DNA of 29,788 nt. Source: SIG710 sp045651985. Lineage in GTDB: Bacteria; Bacillota; Clostridia; Oscillospirales; CAG-272. Positions 8,182 to 15,553 of this stretch are shown one piece after another. A model generated the notes under the pieces. It was given only the letters and a program-made list of their open reading frames with translations, was not told where the DNA came from and searched no databases. The position numbers and the translations under genes were made by a program. The DNA lies in contig JAZRTK010000046.1 of assembly GCA_045651985.1 (NCBI GenBank), positions 1-29,788 on the forward strand, given 5' to 3'. How positions within the stretch are numbered: position 1 is the stretch's first letter; each line of letters begins with the position of its first letter.

Positions 8182-9492
8182 TTATCTTCTGCCTCTGAAG
8201 TCGTCGCGACGACGGCTTCCGTTTCTGAGCATCTTGATCATTTCGTCAAATTCCTCGTCACCGACAGTCTCGCCTGCCATGATGCCGCCCTCAGCACGCA
8301 CGGGAGCGCCCGTTGCGGGTGCGTATGTATGTGCTGCAGGTGCGTCATAGTAACCGGGAACGTCGTATGCAGGAGCCTGAGGTGCATACTGAGGTCTCTG
8401 CGCAGGTGCGGGCGCAGGAGCTGCGGGGGCCTCAAAGGTAGGAACCTCGGGAGATTCGTCAGACTTCTCTGCAGATGCGGGGTGCTTTACGGGCTCTGTA
8501 ACTACGGGAGCGGCAAGGGTGTTCTTGTCGTCTTCCTTCTTCTCAAAGCCTGTTGCGATAATAGTGATTCTCATCTCGTCCTCAAGGTCCTCGTCAAAGG
8601 CAACGCCGAAGATAACGTTCGCGTCGGGATGAGCCTCGCTTGATATCTTATTACATGCCAGATCTACGTCTTCCAATCCGATGTCGGGGGAAGCCGTGAT
8701 GCTGATAAGGATACCCGTAGCTCCGCCGATAGATGTCTCAAGGAGAGGGCTGGAGATAGCTGCCTTTGCGGCAAGCTCAGCCTTGTCCTTACCCGTAGCG
8801 GAACCAACACCCATGTGAGCGTATCCTGCGTCCTTCATAACGGAAGTAACGTCAGCGAAGTCCAGGTTGATGTAACCGGGAACGTTGATAAGCTCGGAAA
8901 TGCTCTGAACACCGTGACGGAGAGTGTCATCGGCGATCTCAAAAGCGTTTGCAAGGGTGATGCGAGTCTCGGAGACCTGCTTCAATCTTTCGTTGGGGAT
9001 AACGACCAGCGCGTCTACGTAGTCGGAAAGATTGGCAATACCTTCTTCGGCAAAGGTCATTCTTCTTCTGCCCTCGAACGCAAAAGGCTTTGTAACGATA
9101 CCGACTGTCAGAATGTCAAGCTCTCTTGCCGCCCTTGCAACGATGGGAGCCGCACCCGTACCGGTACCGCCGCCCATACCGCTGGTGATAAATACCATGT
9201 CGGCACCGCTGAGCGCATTTTTGATATCGTCCAGACTTTCCTCGGCAGCTCTTGCGCCGATCTCGGGGTTAGCACCTGCGCCAAAGCCCTTGGTTATCTT
9301 CTCACCGATAACGACCTGGTTGGGTGTGCTGGAATTTCTCAGAGCCTGACGGTCTGTGTTCACCGCGATGAACTCAACACCTTTGATATTTTCGGAAATC
9401 ATGCGATTAACGGCGTTGTTTCCGCCGCCTCCGACACCGATGACTTTAATACTTACACCGCTGTCATAAGATACATCGTGTTCAAATGGCAT
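8182..9492 (-). CDS. ftsZ: Cell division GTPase FtsZ
   Basis: Tubulin-like GTPase that polymerises into the division ring. The product is 436 residues. The GTP-binding signature GGGTGTG is at 107-113, with GGGGNN at 20-25 and the T7 loop NLDFAD at 209-214 supplying catalytic D211 and D214. After the globular domain (to about 325) comes a long Pro/Ala/Tyr-rich linker (about 330-405). The usual conserved C-terminal peptide, of the D-I-P-x-F-L-R type that binds FtsA and SepF, is not obvious; the tail instead reads FDEMIKMLRNGSRRRDDFRGRR. The ATG is preceded by CGGAGGA. The gene has its own promoter and terminator although it closes the dcw cluster. Confidence 0.98.
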   Translation of the reverse strand: MPFEHDVSYDSGVSIKVIGVGGGGNNAVNRMISENIKGVEFIAVNTDRQALRNSSTPNQVVIGEKITKGFGAGANPEIGARAAEESLDDIKNALSGADMVFITSGMGGGTGTGAAPIVARAARELDILTVGIVTKPFAFEGRRRMTFAEEGIANLSDYVDALVVIPNERLKQVSETRITLANAFEIADDTLRHGVQSISELINVPGYINLDFADVTSVMKDAGYAHMGVGSATGKDKAELAAKAAISSPLLETSIGGATGILISITASPDIGLEDVDLACNKISSEAHPDANVIFGVAFDEDLEDEMRITIIATGFEKKEDDKNTLAAPVVTEPVKHPASAEKSDESPEVPTFEAPAAPAPAPAQRPQYAPQAPAYDVPGYYDAPAAHTYAPATGAPVRAEGGIMAGETVGDEEFDEMIKMLRNGSRRRDDFRGRR

Positions 9493-9542
9493 TTTAATAT
9501 CCTCCGTTTTCTTTTATGTGAATTGTTTTTCTTCAATATAAG

Positions 9543-9560
9543 GAAACTACATATAGTTTC
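9543..9560 (-). other. Short hairpin at the 5' end of the ftsZ leader
   Basis: GAAACTA and TAGTTTC form a 7 bp stem around a 4 nt loop, beginning within a few bases of the transcription start expected from the ftsZ promoter (about 9563). A hairpin at the very 5' end may protect the mRNA from decay. The role is inferred. Confidence 0.4.
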
Positions 9561-9569
9561 TCTTATTAT

Positions 9570-9598
9570 ATAATAATATATTTTTTATCATTTTGCAA
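9570..9598 (-). promoter_or_regulatory. Promoter of ftsZ
   Basis: Minus strand TTGCAA (9593-9598), 17 nt spacer, TATTAT (9570-9575) in a very AT-rich stretch of the 164 nt ftsQ-ftsZ gap. A TATAAT 5 nt further downstream is an alternative -10 but would need a 22 nt spacer. The leader is about 70 nt. Confidence 0.65.
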
Positions 9599-9642
9599 TA
9601 GTTTTTGCGAAAAAAATAACGGGAAATGGCAGTATTTTTTTG

Positions 9643-9668
9643 AAAATCGGGTATTATTACCCGATTTT
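9643..9668 (-). terminator. Hairpin across the ftsQ stop codon, possible weak terminator
   Basis: Perfect 11 bp arms (9643-9653 and 9658-9668) around TTAT. The ftsQ TAA lies at the loop. On the minus strand the T-run is inside the stem and the following bases are CAAAAAAA, so termination would be weak; on the plus strand the T-tract is better but no plus-strand gene precedes it. Confidence 0.35.
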
Positions 9669-10493
9669 TTCGTTTTTCCTCACAGCCACCACCACTTCCG
9701 ATACATCGGTCGCATCAACAAACACACCCGTTTGGGTGTGGTAGGATCCTTCCTCCATGACACGCAAGGCCATTTTTATCTTAAGATCCTCGTCCTTTAC
9801 CTCGCCGAAGGTTATCTTGAAACAGTCTGTTTTCAGTGCATAGCACTCAAATTTGCTCTTGACGGAAAGCTTGTCTATCATGCCGTAAAGGTCGGAGCCC
9901 GATACCGCCGAAAGCATCCGTCCGATGTATTCATCAGAACCCTCGTCAGCAAAGGAAAGTACCTCGCCGGTCACGGCGCGGCGAATTTCAGGCAACTCAA
10001 GGAGAACTAAACGTAATCCGGTGCAGTAGCTCTTGCTCTCTACCCTTTCAAGCACGCGCAGACCGTCCGACAAAGTATAATACTCCCCGTAAAGGGCAAT
10101 GTAATACTTTGCGGATGCGTAAACCGGCTCGAAAATTATTCTGTCAGGCAGTTCTCGCCTTACCTTTACGCTTCCGATCTCGGTGTATGTCTCGAGTATT
10201 CTCTGTTCGGCTTTTTTTACGTCCACCGACCAGATCTTCTCCCCCGACTTTATTCCCGCCGCGTCCGCCAGCTCCTGCGGACTGTACCGCCCCTCGTTTG
10301 CTGTAACAAACTGGGAAACGTTCAGAATTGAGGTGAGGAAGCAAACTATAAGCGCACCCACCACGACAAGAGCTAAGATCAAGCCTGCAACGGTCAGATA
10401 GGAGCCTACGCGGGAAATCCCCCGCTTCCGCCTTGTTTTTGCCGTCGGTCTCGACCGTCTGCCCGACGTACGGGGAGCGCGGCCGCCCGTCAT
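9657..10493 (-). CDS. ftsQ: Cell division protein FtsQ/DivIB
   Basis: Bitopic divisome protein that links FtsL and FtsB/DivIC to the septal synthase. The product is 278 residues. A strongly basic cytosolic N-terminus rich in R and K (1-30) is followed by one membrane segment (33-55) and an extracellular POTRA domain (about 56-125) containing YSPQELADAAGIKSGEKIW and the VRRELPDRIIFEPV strand typical of FtsQ. The remainder is the beta domain. The ATG overlaps the murG stop by 4 nt (ATGA). DivIB is the Gram-positive name for the same family. Confidence 0.9.
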   Translation of the reverse strand: MTGGRAPRTSGRRSRPTAKTRRKRGISRVGSYLTVAGLILALVVVGALIVCFLTSILNVSQFVTANEGRYSPQELADAAGIKSGEKIWSVDVKKAEQRILETYTEIGSVKVRRELPDRIIFEPVYASAKYYIALYGEYYTLSDGLRVLERVESKSYCTGLRLVLLELPEIRRAVTGEVLSFADEGSDEYIGRMLSAVSGSDLYGMIDKLSVKSKFECYALKTDCFKITFGEVKDEDLKIKMALRVMEEGSYHTQTGVFVDATDVSEVVVAVRKNEKIG

Positions 10494-11614
10494 TTTGCCC
10501 TCCTGCTTGCGACAAGCTTTTTAACTTCTTCGTAGATGACCTTATTTGCGTCGTTGCAAGAGAAGGAATAGACCGCTTCTCCCATTTGACGGCGTCGCTC
10601 GCCGTCCGAAAGAAGTGTATCCACGGCTTTTTCAAGCACGCCGTCCGAAAGATCCTTTTCTTCGATAAGCACGGTAGCACCGCGGTCGGAGAGTGCCTTT
10701 GCGTTCTTGTACTGGTGGTTGTCGGTGACGTTTGGCGAGGGTATCATGACCGACGCTTTCTTTCTCATGGCAAGCTCGGATACAGTCATAGCTCCCGCCC
10801 GTGAAATCACAACGTCAGCCGCTTCCATCTGAACGGGCATATCGTAGATGTATTCGACCAGCCTTGCGTTCTCGCACCCATCAAGCCCGTATTCCTTGTA
10901 CATCTTCGTTGCCTCCTCCAGCTCGATCGAACCGCAGGCGTGCAGATGATATACCTGAGGGTGATTTTTTACGTAGTCACGCATAAAAGCAAGGCAAGCT
11001 TCGTTTACCTTCTCAGCACCCAAACTTCCTCCAAAGGAGAGCACGAAATGCTCGTACTTCCCTTCGATCCCAAGCTTTTTTCGAGCGTCCTTACGATCAA
11101 TCGTGCCAAATGCGCCCCGCAGAGGGTTTCCAACTCTCAGAATTTTGTCCTTTGCGGTCAGATATTTTTCGCTCTCGGCAAAATTCAGCCAAATCCTGTC
11201 AACGTAGGGCTGCAGTTTTCTCACCGCCACACCGGGGAACGCGTTCGATTCGTGTACCGCCGTGGGAATACCCATTTTCGATGCTGCCACAAGCACGGGC
11301 CAGCATACGTATCCACCCGTTCCGATAACGATATCGGGCTTGAAATCGCGGACTATCTTCTTCGCTTTCATAGGTGAGACGAAAGCCAGATATGCGGCTT
11401 TTATGTTTTTCAGTGACAGCGAACGCTTGAATCCCGCGATCTTCACGTGGCGAATGGGATAGCCCGCCGCCTTAGTCAGTTTATTTTCAATTCCGTGCTC
11501 GGTTCCGACAAAAAGTATCTCAGAGCCGGGCTCATTTTCAGCAATAGTATTGGCAATGGCAAGTGCGGGATTTACGTGGCCTCCCGTGCCGCCGCCTGTC
11601 ATTATAACTCTCAA
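10490..11614 (-). CDS. murG: UDP-GlcNAc:lipid I N-acetylglucosaminyltransferase MurG
   Basis: Adds GlcNAc to lipid I to make lipid II on the inner face of the membrane. I start the gene at TTG 11614, giving 374 residues that begin MRVIMTGGGTGGH, as MurG proteins normally do; AAAGGAG lies 7 nt upstream. An in-frame ATG at 11635 overlaps the ftsW stop and would add seven residues but has no ribosome site. The donor-binding GGGTGGH loop is at 7-13, HESNAFPG follows around residue 120, FGGSLGA is near 190, and the C-terminal SRAGAMTVSELA is the UDP-GlcNAc-binding region. It lies between ftsW and ftsQ in the standard order. Confidence 0.96.
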   Translation of the reverse strand: MRVIMTGGGTGGHVNPALAIANTIAENEPGSEILFVGTEHGIENKLTKAAGYPIRHVKIAGFKRSLSLKNIKAAYLAFVSPMKAKKIVRDFKPDIVIGTGGYVCWPVLVAASKMGIPTAVHESNAFPGVAVRKLQPYVDRIWLNFAESEKYLTAKDKILRVGNPLRGAFGTIDRKDARKKLGIEGKYEHFVLSFGGSLGAEKVNEACLAFMRDYVKNHPQVYHLHACGSIELEEATKMYKEYGLDGCENARLVEYIYDMPVQMEAADVVISRAGAMTVSELAMRKKASVMIPSPNVTDNHQYKNAKALSDRGATVLIEEKDLSDGVLEKAVDTLLSDGERRRQMGEAVYSFSCNDANKVIYEEVKKLVASRRAK

Positions 11615-11621
11615 GGTATGA

Positions 11622-11628
11622 CTCCTTT
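11622..11628 (-). promoter_or_regulatory. Ribosome binding site deciding the murG TTG start
   Basis: AAAGGAG on the minus strand, 7 nt before TTG 11614 and downstream of the in-frame ATG at 11635. Its place argues for the TTG as real start. Confidence 0.65.
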
Positions 11629-11631
11629 GAC

Positions 11632-12999
11632 TCATTTTTTCTGCTTTGAATACCGCGATACCGACAGCACCACTCCCATTTCCGCCATTAGAACTAGCAG
11701 AGACGAACCACCCGAGCTAAAGAACGGCAATGGAATACCTGTGTTTGGTATGGTGTTTGTGACAACGGCAATGTTAAGTATTACCTGAATGGCAATTTTT
11801 GAAATAATTCCAAGGACCAGCAGGTAAGTAAATCTGTTGGGTGAATGACGTGCAATGGAAAATCCGCGCCACACCAGCAGTGCGAAAAGAAATATGATCG
11901 CCACCGCGCCCACAAATCCAAGTTCTTCACAAGCGATAGTGAAAACGAAGTCGTTTTGCGGCTCGGAGACGTAGCCGTATTTTTGGTGGCTGTTGCCAAG
12001 TCCCACGCCGAAGATACCGCCCGACGCAATAGAATAAAGTCCCTGCACCGTCTGCCAGCCCTTGCCCATAAGGTCACTCCAAGGGTCTTGCCAGATCTGG
12101 AGACGCGCGTTTGCATATGGTGTCAGCGTGATCAGGGCAAGAACGCCCGCACCGCCGACAAGCGCAATAGAAGCAATGTATAAGATCCTCGTTCCTCCGA
12201 AAAACATCATACAAGCCGCAATGGCGCATATGATGATCACACCCGAAAAGTGGTGTTCGAGCATTACGAGTCCGACTATCAGTCCGAAGATAGCAACGGG
12301 AGCAAGGATTCCGTATCTGAAGGATTCCCCCAGCTCTTTCGACTCGATCTTCTCGCGGTACTTTGACATATACAGCGCCAGCATCATGACCACCGCCGTT
12401 TTACCAAGCTCCGAGGGCTGAAACGACATTCCGCCGGGAAGTATTATCCATCTTTTCGCCTCGCCCTCGCTGGCACCGAACAAAAGCACGGCAACAAGAA
12501 GTGCCACGGCGATAAAATAGACCGTCCAGGTAACGAAGGCGTAGGTCTTAAGCGGGAAGAGCGCCACAAGGGCGATAAGTACACAGCCGAATGCAACGAC
12601 CAGAAGCTGATTTCGCAAGAAATAATATCCGTCCCCAAATTTTGTTGTAGCGTAAGCATGGCTCGATGAAAATACCATGACCGTGCCGAGAGCAATTATT
12701 ATTGCCAGGATAACAAGAAAAACCATGTCAACGCTTCCCACCTTGTATCCTTCGGGCAGCTTTGCGCAGTCGTTGCCGTTCATAAGTCTTGATATTACAG
12801 ACTGCTTTTTACCTTCATGTACGGCAGGCGACTCTGCACCTTCTCTGCGCTTTTGCACGGCATTTTCGCCCTGCGGGCGCGCGCGGCGTGCGGGGGTTTG
12901 GGTCTCGTCCACTATGCGTCGGTCGGGATTTTTGGGAGGATTATGCGCAGGATCACCCGACACAGGACGCTTTACAAAATAATCTTCGTTGTTTCCCAT
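11632..12999 (-). CDS. ftsW: SEDS peptidoglycan polymerase FtsW
   Basis: Lipid II polymerase of the divisome, partner of the class B PBP encoded upstream. The product is 455 residues, longer than usual because of a hydrophilic, Arg/Pro-rich cytosolic N-terminus of about 88 residues. The SEDS core follows with about ten membrane helices. Typical features are GGMSFQPSELGKTAVV, LEHHFSGVIIICAIA, the ADPWSDLMGKGWQTVQGLYSIASGG-type loop (here QDPWSDLMGKGWQTVQGLYS), and NTIPNTGIPLPFFSSGGSS near the end. The ATG has AAAGGAG 7 nt upstream. In the dcw context it could be called SpoVE in sporulating Clostridia; sequence alone does not separate the two. It follows mraY directly, without murD between. Confidence 0.93.
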   Translation of the reverse strand: MGNNEDYFVKRPVSGDPAHNPPKNPDRRIVDETQTPARRARPQGENAVQKRREGAESPAVHEGKKQSVISRLMNGNDCAKLPEGYKVGSVDMVFLVILAIIIALGTVMVFSSSHAYATTKFGDGYYFLRNQLLVVAFGCVLIALVALFPLKTYAFVTWTVYFIAVALLVAVLLFGASEGEAKRWIILPGGMSFQPSELGKTAVVMMLALYMSKYREKIESKELGESFRYGILAPVAIFGLIVGLVMLEHHFSGVIIICAIAACMMFFGGTRILYIASIALVGGAGVLALITLTPYANARLQIWQDPWSDLMGKGWQTVQGLYSIASGGIFGVGLGNSHQKYGYVSEPQNDFVFTIACEELGFVGAVAIIFLFALLVWRGFSIARHSPNRFTYLLVLGIISKIAIQVILNIAVVTNTIPNTGIPLPFFSSGGSSLLVLMAEMGVVLSVSRYSKQKK

Positions 13000-13023
13000 T
13001 TCGGGTCTCCTTTCAAGATCAAA

Positions 13024-14010
13024 TTAAATGCCAAACCAGGCAAGAACACAGCAAAAAAATGTCACAAAAGAAAAGACCGAAACGATCTTCACCTCGCTCC
13101 ACCCGCACTTCTCAAAGTGGTGGTGAATAGGGCTCATCTTGAATATTCTCTTACCCGTCAGCTTGAAGCTTGCTACCTGCAATATGACCGACAGAGTTTC
13201 AAGAACGAAAACGAGTCCGAAGACGAGGACTATCAAAGGATTACCCAGCATGAACGCCGAACCGACCACCATTCCGCCAAGGAACAGAGAGCCTGTGTCG
13301 CCCATGAATGCTCTCGCGGGGTAGAAATTATACATCAAAAATCCCAGGGTGCCGCCCATAAGACAAGCGGAAACAAGTCCGAGTGGCAGGTCCGCGCGGG
13401 CAAAGGAGACCGCGCACAAAAGCATACCGATAACAAGCGTTACCGAGCTTGCGAGACCGTCCACGCCGTCGGTAAGGTTCACGCTGTTTACGATTCCCGT
13501 GACGATAAAAAGCGCAAAGAGGTAGTAGAACGCTCCGAGCTCAAGCTCGATGCCAAAATAGGGAATATAAAGGGACGTATCGATGTGTCCCGTAATCTTC
13601 ATTACGACCACGTAGAAGGCCGCCGCCAGAAGCTGAAGGGCGAACTTCTGCCATGCCAGCAGTCCCTCGTTCTGCTTTTTTACCAGCTTTGCGAAATCGT
13701 CAATAAAACCTATCATACCGTTGAACGTGGCAAGTCCCAACGTCAGTGCCAAGGGGATGAGCTTATTTGCCTGCCCTTTTGCGCCGTAGTACACGAAAAA
13801 TCCTGCCATGACCAAAAGAATTGCCATGATAAAGCAGATTCCGCCCATGGTGGGAGTGCCCTCTTTTGACTTGTGCCAGCGTGGTCCTATGTCAAGAATC
13901 TTCTGCCCCACCTTGTGGCTTTTGAGTATGGGAATGATCTTTGCACAAAGCAATACGGTCAGAATGAACACAGAAAGTGCCGCCGCGGCTATATTTATTG
14001 TCAGTTGCAT
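13024..14010 (-). CDS. mraY: Phospho-N-acetylmuramoyl-pentapeptide transferase MraY
   Basis: Integral membrane enzyme that links UDP-MurNAc-pentapeptide to undecaprenyl phosphate, forming lipid I. I prefer the ATG at 14010 (328 residues, starting MQLTINIAAAALSVF), because GGAGAG lies just upstream; the in-frame ATG at 14040 lacks a ribosome site and adds ten hydrophilic residues. Characteristic motifs are KEGTPTMGG near residue 50, the magnesium-binding NLTDGVDGLA, a further GFIDDFAKL with the paired aspartates, and MSPIHHHFEKCGWSE near the C-terminus. About ten membrane segments are seen. It lies 3-33 nt after murF depending on the start. Confidence 0.96.
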   Translation of the reverse strand: MQLTINIAAAALSVFILTVLLCAKIIPILKSHKVGQKILDIGPRWHKSKEGTPTMGGICFIMAILLVMAGFFVYYGAKGQANKLIPLALTLGLATFNGMIGFIDDFAKLVKKQNEGLLAWQKFALQLLAAAFYVVVMKITGHIDTSLYIPYFGIELELGAFYYLFALFIVTGIVNSVNLTDGVDGLASSVTLVIGMLLCAVSFARADLPLGLVSACLMGGTLGFLMYNFYPARAFMGDTGSLFLGGMVVGSAFMLGNPLIVLVFGLVFVLETLSVILQVASFKLTGKRIFKMSPIHHHFEKCGWSEVKIVSVFSFVTFFCCVLAWFGI

Positions 14011-14015
14011 ATTAA

Positions 14016-14021
14016 CTCTCC
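14016..14021 (-). promoter_or_regulatory. Ribosome binding site favouring the downstream mraY start
   Basis: GGAGAG on the minus strand, 5-7 nt before ATG 14010, whereas the ATG at 14040 has none. Confidence 0.55.
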
Positions 14022-14043
14022 ATTCCTTTTCGAGGGTCATTTT

Positions 14044-15480
14044 TTACACGCGACCGATGCGGGAAGCGTTTTCTTTCAGGTATGCTATAATTCTCTCAAG
14101 CGCCATTGAACGGCTGCCCTTGAAAAGTACCACGTCCCCTGCTTTCAGTCGGTGCAGAAGCATTTCTCCTGTCAGGTCGGGACGGTCCTTGTCCCGATTT
14201 ACATACACGTTTTCCTGCGCCACTCCGCCCTTGACGGCAGACGCGGCAATTTCAGATGCGCGCTCGCCGAAGGTAAAGAGTAATCTCGTGCTCTTTGCGG
14301 CAAGATATGAGCCTATCGAGCGGTGAAGCTCGGGGGATTTTTCACCGAGCTCAAGCATATCGCCAAGCACCGCCACCGACCGCCCGTTTTTTTGCTCTCC
14401 AAGTTGTGAAAGCACGTCTATCCCGCTTCGCATAGATTCCGGGCTTGCGTTGTAGCAGTCCTCGATCAGGGTCAACCCCTCAAGCTCGTATATGTTTTGT
14501 CTCATTCCGACGTTTTTGAAGTCAAGCAGACCTTGGCGAATATCCTCGTCGTCCATTCCAAAAATCCTGCCTGCCGCAAACGCAAAAAGCGCGTCGTAAA
14601 CATAATGGGTTCCCATAACGGGGAGCTCGATGTTGGCAATGACCTTTCCGTGTGCTATCATGTCGAATGTCGTCTTTGTGGCCTCACATCGGATATTCAG
14701 TGCGCGCAGGTGGGCATCTCGGTTATTTATTCCAACCAGAACGGGCTTGACGTTACCGCAGTCGTATTCGGTCAAAAGCGGTTCATCTCCGTTGAGCACA
14801 AGAGCACCGCCCTCTCCAAGACCTTCAAGTATCTCCATTTTCGCGCGACAAATGTTTTCTCGCGACCCCAGCATTTCCATGTGGGAGGTGCCGATATTGG
14901 TCACCAACGCCACGCAGGGCTTTGCCACACGGCTCATATGTGCGATCTCGCCGAAGCCGCTCATGCCCATTTCAAGCACAGCGGTCTGACATTCGCCCGA
15001 AATCTCAAAAAGGCTCATGGGAAGACCTATAACACTGTTGTGGTTGCCCTCGGTCTTGTAATTTTTATAACGGCGTGAAAGTACGGCGGAAACAAATTCC
15101 TTTGTGGTGGTCTTACCCACGCTTCCCGTCACCGCCACCGTATTCGTTTCGGTGTTACGGCGGTAAAATGACGCAATGTCGCCAATGGCTTTTACCGTGT
15201 CCTCAACCACGATGAAGTCACAGTCAAGGTCGGCGCAGTCGTCGGGAACACGATGGCAGAGCACCGCACGGCAGCCCTTTTCGACCACCGACGAAATGAA
15301 ATCGTGTCCGTCCACCCGCTCGCCTGCAATGGCAACAAAAAGCGACTGAGAGTCAACCTCTCTCGAATCGGTACAGACGTTTAAAAATCCGCGTCCCGTC
15401 ACAGCAGATACAAGTCTGCCGCCACATGACACAGCGGCGTCAGCGCAGCTTAAAATTCCTTTTGCCAATTGCGTTCTCAT
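14044..15480 (-). CDS. murF: UDP-MurNAc-tripeptide:D-Ala-D-Ala ligase MurF
   Basis: Cytosolic ATP-dependent ligase that adds D-Ala-D-Ala to the UDP-MurNAc tripeptide. The product is 478 residues. The N-terminal UDP-binding domain holds CTDSREVDSQSLFVAIAGERVDGHDF (about 36-61). The ATP loop TGSVGKTTTKE is at 118-128, EGNHNSVIGLP follows, and the C-terminal Mur ligase domain contains IEDCYNASPESMRS and VLGDMLELGE. These are diagnostic of MurF rather than MurC, D or E. The ATG has GGGAG 7 nt upstream. A 20 bp perfect hairpin lies between it and murE. Confidence 0.96.
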   Translation of the reverse strand: MRTQLAKGILSCADAAVSCGGRLVSAVTGRGFLNVCTDSREVDSQSLFVAIAGERVDGHDFISSVVEKGCRAVLCHRVPDDCADLDCDFIVVEDTVKAIGDIASFYRRNTETNTVAVTGSVGKTTTKEFVSAVLSRRYKNYKTEGNHNSVIGLPMSLFEISGECQTAVLEMGMSGFGEIAHMSRVAKPCVALVTNIGTSHMEMLGSRENICRAKMEILEGLGEGGALVLNGDEPLLTEYDCGNVKPVLVGINNRDAHLRALNIRCEATKTTFDMIAHGKVIANIELPVMGTHYVYDALFAFAAGRIFGMDDEDIRQGLLDFKNVGMRQNIYELEGLTLIEDCYNASPESMRSGIDVLSQLGEQKNGRSVAVLGDMLELGEKSPELHRSIGSYLAAKSTRLLFTFGERASEIAASAVKGGVAQENVYVNRDKDRPDLTGEMLLHRLKAGDVVLFKGSRSMALERIIAYLKENASRIGRV

Positions 15481-15501
15481 TTCGTTTCTCCCAATTTATC
15501 G

Positions 15502-15546
15502 CTCTTTATTCGGAATTTTTCTAAAAGAAAAATTCCGAATAAAGAG
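15502..15546. repeat. Perfect 20 bp inverted repeat between murE and murF
   Basis: Arms 15502-15521 and 15527-15546 are exact complements around TAAAA (the T and last A can pair too). It fills most of the 73 nt gap. No T-run follows on the minus strand, so it does not look like a standard terminator; it leaves the murF ribosome site (around 15488-15492) free. It could be an mRNA processing site, a stabiliser, or a small mobile hairpin. Confidence 0.85.
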
Positions 15547-15553
15547 ATTCGTT

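Noticed and set aside
7909..8643. Plus-strand reading frame of 244 codons across the DUF554 start and the end of ftsZ
   Set aside because: Cysteine/arginine-rich product without a ribosome site, antisense to two solid genes and crossing the ftsZ terminator.
12817..13869. Plus-strand reading frame of 350 codons opposite ftsW and mraY
   Set aside because: Antisense shadow of membrane protein genes; charged, low-complexity product with no recognisable domain.
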